From Mucinivorans sp036654415 (GTDB lineage: Bacteria; Bacteroidota; Bacteroidia; Bacteroidales; Rikenellaceae), in contig JAVVSB010000001.1 in NCBI GenBank assembly GCA_036654415.1, positions 38,781 to 102,780 on the forward strand: 64,000 bases of DNA. Direction: 5' to 3'. The translations under genes were made by a program, and so were the position numbers. How positions within the stretch are numbered: position 1 is the first letter of the stretch; each line of letters opens with the position of its first letter. Below the pieces are notes generated by a model. It ran no database searches, had not been told where the DNA came from, and saw only the letters and a list, made by a program, of their open reading frames with translations. Below, piece by piece: positions 59,911 to 64,000 of this stretch.

Positions 59911-60569
59911 GGTGGAAGTTTGGCTATAATGGTCTGGCGACCAACGGTCTCATCGCCCAATTTAACGTTAACATGAGTGCCTAGTGGCAGAAAAATATCG
60001 ACCCGTGAACCGAATTTGATGAATCCCACTGCCTCACCTGTATGGACGTGCGAACCCACGCGGGCATAGCTCACTATACGGCGCGCCACAAAGCCCGCAA
60101 TCTGGCGAAACATAACTTGTTGGGAGCCAACCTGTACTAAGGTGGTGGTGCGTTCGTTGTCGGTGGAGGATTTGGGGTGCCAGGCCACTAAGAATTTGCC
60201 GTGGTGGTGTTCAAAATATTGAACCGTCCCCCCAACGCAATACCAGTTGGCGTGTACATTCCATATCGACATAAAGATGGAGACCTGAATACGCTCGTCC
60301 TCAAAACATTCATCCTCATAGGTCTGCTCCACCGCCACAACTTCACCGTCGGCTGGGGCATAGACCAACCTCTCATCGGTGGTGGAGGGCAAGGTGCGTG
60401 ATGGTAGGCGGAAAAAGCGCATAACAAAGAGTACCCACAGCAACATGAAAAGTGTCACCGAATACCCCAGCCATAGCCATGGCGCATAACACAATGCCGC
60501 TATGGAAATCAGTGTAGCCACAGCAGCAGTTATAGTTATTATTCGATACCCTTCTTTATGAATCCTCAT
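59901..60569 (-). CDS. psd: Phosphatidylserine decarboxylase
   Basis: Makes phosphatidylethanolamine from phosphatidylserine. The 222-residue protein is of the short archaeal/Bacteroidetes type, with two membrane helices at about 12-50. The self-cleavage site that yields the pyruvoyl group is the Gly-Ser in GFIKFGSRVDIFLPLG near residue 185. The catalytic His is in SIWNVHANW. It follows cdsA by about 105 bp; that gap holds TACCTTTA, one base off the -7 consensus. Confidence 0.93.
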   Translation of the reverse strand: MRIHKEGYRIITITAAVATLISIAALCYAPWLWLGYSVTLFMLLWVLFVMRFFRLPSRTLPSTTDERLVYAPADGEVVAVEQTYEDECFEDERIQVSIFMSIWNVHANWYCVGGTVQYFEHHHGKFLVAWHPKSSTDNERTTTLVQVGSQQVMFRQIAGFVARRIVSYARVGSHVHTGEAVGFIKFGSRVDIFLPLGTHVNVKLGDETVGRQTIIAKLPPCK

Positions 60570-60674
60570 TCGATGTAAGGCCTATTCTAAATTTTTTGAC
60601 ACGGGAACATACCCCCCCGCATCGTTTTCTTATGTAAAGGTAGTACAAAATTTTAAACAAGCAAAACTTATCTC

Positions 60675-61361
60675 CTATTGAAAATAGAGATACATATAGA
60701 GCCACATGGCTGGAGTGGCAATCATCATGGCGTCGAATCGGTCGAGCATACCCCCATGTCCAGGTATCACTGAGCCACTATCTTTGATGCCCAAGACTCG
60801 TTTGAACTTGCTCTCCACCAAGTCGCCAGCCACCGCTCCCAGAGCTGCAACCAGTCCCATACCGCCAAAATATATCCAAGTGTTGATGGTGGTAAAGCCT
60901 ATTAAATCGACCTTTTCCCAGAAAAAGAGGTTCCAGAGTAGCCCCACGGCAATGGCAAAAATAATTCCTCCAAAAAATCCCTCCCATGTCTTCTTGGGCG
61001 AAATGGAGGGTATCATCTTGTGGCGGCCGAAGTTCGACCCCACCAGATAGCCCCCCACATCGTTGGCCCAGACCAAAGTGAGGAAGGTGATGATGGTCAT
61101 GCGTAGGTATTCCGACCCGTTGAAGGTGAGTATGAGTACCGTTGGCAGGGCGATATAAAGTGTGCCAATAATCTGACTCATCATTTTGCCACGCCCAAAG
61201 ACCGAGCCAAAGCGACGCACCAGATAGAGGTACTCCCACAAGCAGCCCCCAAAAATAACAATCCAAAGCACCGAAAATGTAAGGGGACTACGGTCTGTAG
61301 CCCAAAGCACAACTACGGCCAATAGGACACCGCTAAGCGTTCTCTTCCAAATGTTGTTCAT
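60675..61361 (-). CDS. cdsA: Phosphatidate cytidylyltransferase
   Basis: Makes CDP-diacylglycerol from phosphatidic acid and CTP, feeding psd's pathway. The 228 residues are mostly membrane helices. The family signature near the C-terminus is KRVLGIKDSGSVIPGHGGMLDRFD (about 188-211), with the catalytic Asp residues, and ISPKKTWEG lies near residue 135. Shorter than E. coli CdsA (285). Start ATG 61361 overlaps the end of ftsH by 29 nt; a later in-frame start is less likely because NNIWKRTLSGVLLAV is the family's N-terminus. Confidence 0.94.
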   Translation of the reverse strand: MNNIWKRTLSGVLLAVVVLWATDRSPLTFSVLWIVIFGGCLWEYLYLVRRFGSVFGRGKMMSQIIGTLYIALPTVLILTFNGSEYLRMTIITFLTLVWANDVGGYLVGSNFGRHKMIPSISPKKTWEGFFGGIIFAIAVGLLWNLFFWEKVDLIGFTTINTWIYFGGMGLVAALGAVAGDLVESKFKRVLGIKDSGSVIPGHGGMLDRFDAMMIATPAMWLYMYLYFQ

Positions 61362-63357
61362 CGTCTCGAGGAGTTTGTGTCTGTTCCGAAATGGCATCGG
61401 GCAGAGTAGTTATTTTTTTGTTGTGACGTTCGGTTTCGGCCTCATTTTCGATAATTGAGTTCTGTCGTTTCCCAAAAATCTTCTCCAGGTCTTCAGTAAA
61501 GATAACCTCGGTCTCTAAGAGCTGTTCGGCCAAAGCCTTCAGCCCGTCAATATGGTCTTTTAATGTGTTCTTGGCCAGCAGGTAGCACTCATCAATTAGA
61601 TGCTTGACCTCATGGTCTATCTCTTGGGCGGTGAGTTCGGAGTAGGGTTTCGAGAAGACCATTTCACCCCCCGTGGAGTCGAAATAGCTCACATTACCCA
61701 TCTTTTCGCTCATACCGTAGTATGCCACCATGGCATAGGCCTGTTTGGTGGTTCGCTCCAAGTCGTTGAGCGCGCCGCTACTTACCTGTCCGAAAATCAG
61801 CTCCTCCGAGGCGCGTCCTCCCAGTAGCGAGGCCATCTCGTGAACCATCTGTTCGCGGGTTGTAATCTGCCTTTCATCTGGCACATACCATGCCGCACCA
61901 AGGGCTCGCCCACGCGGAATGATGGTCACCTTAAGCAGCGGATTGGCCCAGCGCAGCCACCAGCTTACAGTGGCGTGCCCCGCCTCGTGGAAGGCTATAG
62001 TACGCTTCTCTTGGGGTTTGATAACCTTGCTCTTACGCTCCAATCCACCCACAATACGGTCGATGGCATCCAGGAAGTCCTGTTTTTCGACCATCGACTT
62101 GCCACCGCGGGCGGCAATCAGGGCCGCCTCGTTACAGACGTTGGCTATGTCGGCACCCGAAAAACCAGGGGTCTGACGTGCCAAAAATTCGCGCTCCAAA
62201 GTTGGGTCGAGCTTTAACTTCTGAAGGTGGACACCAAAGATTGCCTCGCGCTCCTTGAGCTCTGGCAGGTCGACATGAATCTGACGGTCAAAACGTCCCG
62301 CACGTAGCAGTGCCTTGTCCAGTATGTCGGCGCGGTTGGTGGCGGCCAGGATTATAACCCCAGCATTGGTGCCGAAACCGTCCATTTCGGTAAGTAATTG
62401 GTTGAGTGTATTCTCACGCTCATCATTGCTTGAGTAGCCGTTGTTTTTGGAACGAGCACGACCGATAGCGTCAATCTCGTCGATAAAGACAATGCAGGGT
62501 GCCTTCTCTTTGGCTTGGCGGAACAGGTCACGCACACGCGAGGCCCCCACACCAACGAACATCTCAACAAAGTCCGAACCGCTGATGGAGAAAAATGGTA
62601 CATTGGCCTCACCAGCTACAGCCTTGGCCAGCAATGTTTTCCCAGTACCTGGAGGGCCTACCAAAAGGGCTCCCTTGGGAATTTTACCACCCAGGTCTTT
62701 GTATTTTTGAGGGTTCTTGAGGAAGTCCACCACCTCCATGACCTCGACTTTGGCCTCCTCCAGTCCAGCCACATCTTTGAAGGTAGTTTTGGTGTCGTTC
62801 TCTTTGTCAAAAAGGCGTGCCTTGCTCTTGCCCACGCTGAAGATTCCCCCCTGTGGACCACCGCCTGCACCGCCATTCATGCGTCGCATAATAAAGACCC
62901 AAAAGACCACCAGTAGTAGCATGGGGAAGATAAATCCACCCAACATATCCATCCAGTTGCTCTGTTTGGGCATAAAGGTGATTGGGACCCGAATGGGGTA
63001 CTTGGACGAGGCCAGCGAGTCGCGAAACTCAGCCTCGAACTCGGGCGAGCCCGAGATGCCAAAGTAGAATTGAGGCCCATCATCGGGAATATGGTTCCAG
63101 CGAGGGTCTTTCTTGTATTTTTCGACCTTTGAGGCCTTAAGGAAGACCTCCACGCGTGGGGTCTGTTCATCGCCCACCACGGCCACCCTCTCTAGGTCGC
63201 CGCTACGTAACATGGTGTCTATGAAATTCTGTTTTGTGATTTCGCCTTGAATAGCGTTGCCGTTGAGGTATCCGAAAATTACGATTCCCACTATGAAAAT
63301 TCCCCACAACCAAAACATATTGAAGCGGGGTTTGCCAGCATTTATTTGAGTAGCCAT
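61333..63357 (-). CDS. ftsH: ATP-dependent zinc metalloprotease FtsH
   Basis: Membrane protease that degrades misfolded and regulatory proteins. The 674 residues have an N-terminal helix (about 12-30), a periplasmic domain, a second helix (about 140-160), an AAA+ module with Walker A GPPGTGKT near 230, Walker B FIDEIDAIG and SRH arginines near GRFDRQIHVD, then the peptidase domain with zinc motif HEAGH near 455. The acidic C-terminal tail ends HLEENA. Part of the conserved rsfS-ftsH-cdsA-psd order. Confidence 0.96.
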   Translation of the reverse strand: MATQINAGKPRFNMFWLWGIFIVGIVIFGYLNGNAIQGEITKQNFIDTMLRSGDLERVAVVGDEQTPRVEVFLKASKVEKYKKDPRWNHIPDDGPQFYFGISGSPEFEAEFRDSLASSKYPIRVPITFMPKQSNWMDMLGGFIFPMLLLVVFWVFIMRRMNGGAGGGPQGGIFSVGKSKARLFDKENDTKTTFKDVAGLEEAKVEVMEVVDFLKNPQKYKDLGGKIPKGALLVGPPGTGKTLLAKAVAGEANVPFFSISGSDFVEMFVGVGASRVRDLFRQAKEKAPCIVFIDEIDAIGRARSKNNGYSSNDERENTLNQLLTEMDGFGTNAGVIILAATNRADILDKALLRAGRFDRQIHVDLPELKEREAIFGVHLQKLKLDPTLEREFLARQTPGFSGADIANVCNEAALIAARGGKSMVEKQDFLDAIDRIVGGLERKSKVIKPQEKRTIAFHEAGHATVSWWLRWANPLLKVTIIPRGRALGAAWYVPDERQITTREQMVHEMASLLGGRASEELIFGQVSSGALNDLERTTKQAYAMVAYYGMSEKMGNVSYFDSTGGEMVFSKPYSELTAQEIDHEVKHLIDECYLLAKNTLKDHIDGLKALAEQLLETEVIFTEDLEKIFGKRQNSIIENEAETERHNKKITTLPDAISEQTQTPRDDEQHLEENA

Positions 63358-63375
63358 TTATTAAAATTAAGTATG

Positions 63376-63425
63376 AAAAGTCTGACAGGGGCCCACTGTG
63401 CGTGAGCCCTTGTGCTGACTTTTTT
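63376..63425 (-). terminator. Hairpin between rsfS and ftsH
   Basis: AAAAGTC, CA and GGGC blocks pair with GCCC, TG and GACTTTT blocks across the gap, giving an interrupted stem with T residues on either strand. It may partly terminate rsfS transcripts or protect the ftsH mRNA 5' end; it is weaker than the other terminators here. Confidence 0.45.
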
Positions 63426-63774
63426 AGAAAGTTGATTCGATTTGGGTCATGGGAGCATCGGCCCATAGCTCTTCGAGTTTATAGAACTCGCGCATCTGGC
63501 TTTGGAAGACGTGCACCATCACATTGCCATAGTCCATGGCCACCCAGAGCGAGTTTTCCAGGCCGTGTGTACGCCACACCTTTTCGCCCAGCTTTTCTCT
63601 GGTTTGCTCCTCCACCCCTGCGGCTATGGCCCCCACCTGAACGGTGGATTCGGCACTACATACCACAAAATAGTCACACACCGCACCATCTATCTTACTA
63701 AGGTCAAGAACCACAATCTTTTCACCTTTTTTCTGGTCGATGGCCTTGACAATTGTCTCTACTAATTTATTCAT
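63424..63774 (-). CDS. rsfS: Ribosomal silencing factor RsfS
   Basis: Binds L14 and blocks subunit joining in starvation. The 116 residues form the DUF143/Iojap domain: IVVLDLSKIDGAVCDYFVVC with the conserved Asp, and SLWVAMDYGNVMVHVF near the C-terminus. Normal length. It has its own promoter and leads the ftsH-cdsA-psd run. Confidence 0.94.
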   Translation of the reverse strand: MNKLVETIVKAIDQKKGEKIVVLDLSKIDGAVCDYFVVCSAESTVQVGAIAAGVEEQTREKLGEKVWRTHGLENSLWVAMDYGNVMVHVFQSQMREFYKLEELWADAPMTQIESTF

Positions 63775-63802
63775 TGTTTATGGTTTACGTTTATTAGAAA
63801 GA

Positions 63803-63811
63803 GCAAAGATA
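63803..63811 (-). promoter_or_regulatory. rsfS promoter -7 element
   Basis: TATCTTTGC on the minus strand fits TAnnTTTG and begins directly after the stop codon of the upstream gene. The leader is about 25 nt to ATG 63774. Confidence 0.65.
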
Positions 63812-64000
63812 TTAAATTTCATCGGAAAAAGGGACAATATGGCCAAAAAACATCATATTACTATATTTTGATGAATTAATATTGACCACTGCCGTGCCGT
63901 TGTCGAACACCTCGATAGAGATATTGTAGTCGATGGGGGTTAGTTCATAATCGACGGTGGCCTTGGCCTTAATCTGCACCAAATATTTACCATCATTTTG
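63812..64000 (-). CDS. C-terminal end of an unknown protein (5' end outside window)
   Basis: An open leftward frame runs from the window edge to a TAA at 63814-63812, showing 62 residues. The sequence alternates as beta strands: YNISIEVFDNGTAVVNINSS and NMMFFGHIVPFSD. The pattern of a hydrophobic strand, 'NGTA' turn, second strand and an aromatic-Gly-x-Ile strand resembles the C-terminal part of the Bacteroidetes DUF4251 family, but too little is visible to assign it. It lies directly upstream of the rsfS promoter. Confidence 0.55.
   Translation of the reverse strand, partial: QNDGKYLVQIKAKATVDYELTPIDYNISIEVFDNGTAVVNINSSKYSNMMFFGHIVPFSDEI

Noticed and set aside
60570..60674. G7 tract and TACCTTTA between cdsA and psd as a phase-variable promoter
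   Set aside because: The -7 match has TTTA rather than TTTG, and a single seven-base run gives no evidence of variation.

Overview
The window reads as chromosomal DNA of a Bacteroidetes bacterium, most likely of the order Bacteroidales. Three things point there. Many gene starts are preceded by the Bacteroidetes-type -7 promoter element TAnnTTTG rather than a TATAAT box. Gene content and order are typical of the group (rsfS-ftsH-cdsA-psd, pyrB-pyrI, a 411-residue MraY, GlnRS, a short RsmI relative). The secreted glycoprotein-degrading enzymes (GH2 beta-galactosidase, PNGase F-like amidase, DPP IV, BACON-domain sialidase) fit a gut or mucus forager. A Rikenellaceae-like host is a guess, not shown. 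Coding density is high and no gap without an annotated element exceeds about 300 bases. No phage, full insertion sequence, CRISPR array or origin was seen.

Layout: 1-1.9 kb, 3' part of metG facing greA. 2.0-9.8 kb, a co-directional run yigZ-pyrB-pyrI-uvrA-M16 peptidase-O-methyltransferase-buk. 9.8-12.8 kb, leftward HAD phosphatase, a coiled-coil membrane protein and a pseudouridine synthase with an internal tandem repeat. 12.9-15.3 kb, a MalY-type aminotransferase and an FKBP-like lipoprotein. 15.5-21.7 kb, folB diverging from glnS-GT2-GT-rsmI-ABC-F. 21.9-25.9 kb, leftward M23 lipoprotein-mraY-murD-ssb. 26-29.4 kb, trxB, a malate/lactate dehydrogenase and der. 29.5-38.3 kb, five tightly packed genes: beta-galactosidase, PNGase F-like, DPP IV, L-serine dehydratase, LuxE-like. 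38.3-42.8 kb, a patatin/outer-membrane protein diverging from an unusual priA. 42.8-48.0 kb, leftward nrdJ and thiD-ftsB-ftcD-yhcH. 48.1-49.3 kb, kdsD and an aberrant tRNA-Met. 49.3-56.3 kb, leftward LytTR regulator, frameshifted LytS-type kinase, folE, sialidase, sigma-54 activator, recR. 56.5-63.8 kb, leftward rpsO, split transketolase, AI-2E transporter, psd, cdsA, ftsH, rsfS and the end of an unknown gene.

The most interesting signals are not standard genes. First, a family of about 162-bp palindromic elements (three full copies and one 93-bp deletion derivative) has 17-bp terminal inverted repeats and TAA on both sides; it looks like a MITE, and one copy abuts the folE stop codon exactly. 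Second, the PriA homologue keeps its eight zinc cysteines but has lost every recognisable helicase ATPase motif. Third, four genes have a -7 element exactly five bases before the start codon, so their mRNAs should be leaderless. Fourth, the elongator tRNA-Met has an abnormal T-loop and D-stem. Fifth, greA has a terminator-like hairpin in its leader.

Together the secreted enzymes could strip sialic acid, galactose and whole N-glycans from host glycoproteins and then cleave the peptides. Serine dehydratase could feed on the released amino acids. This is inference from neighbourhood and family knowledge.
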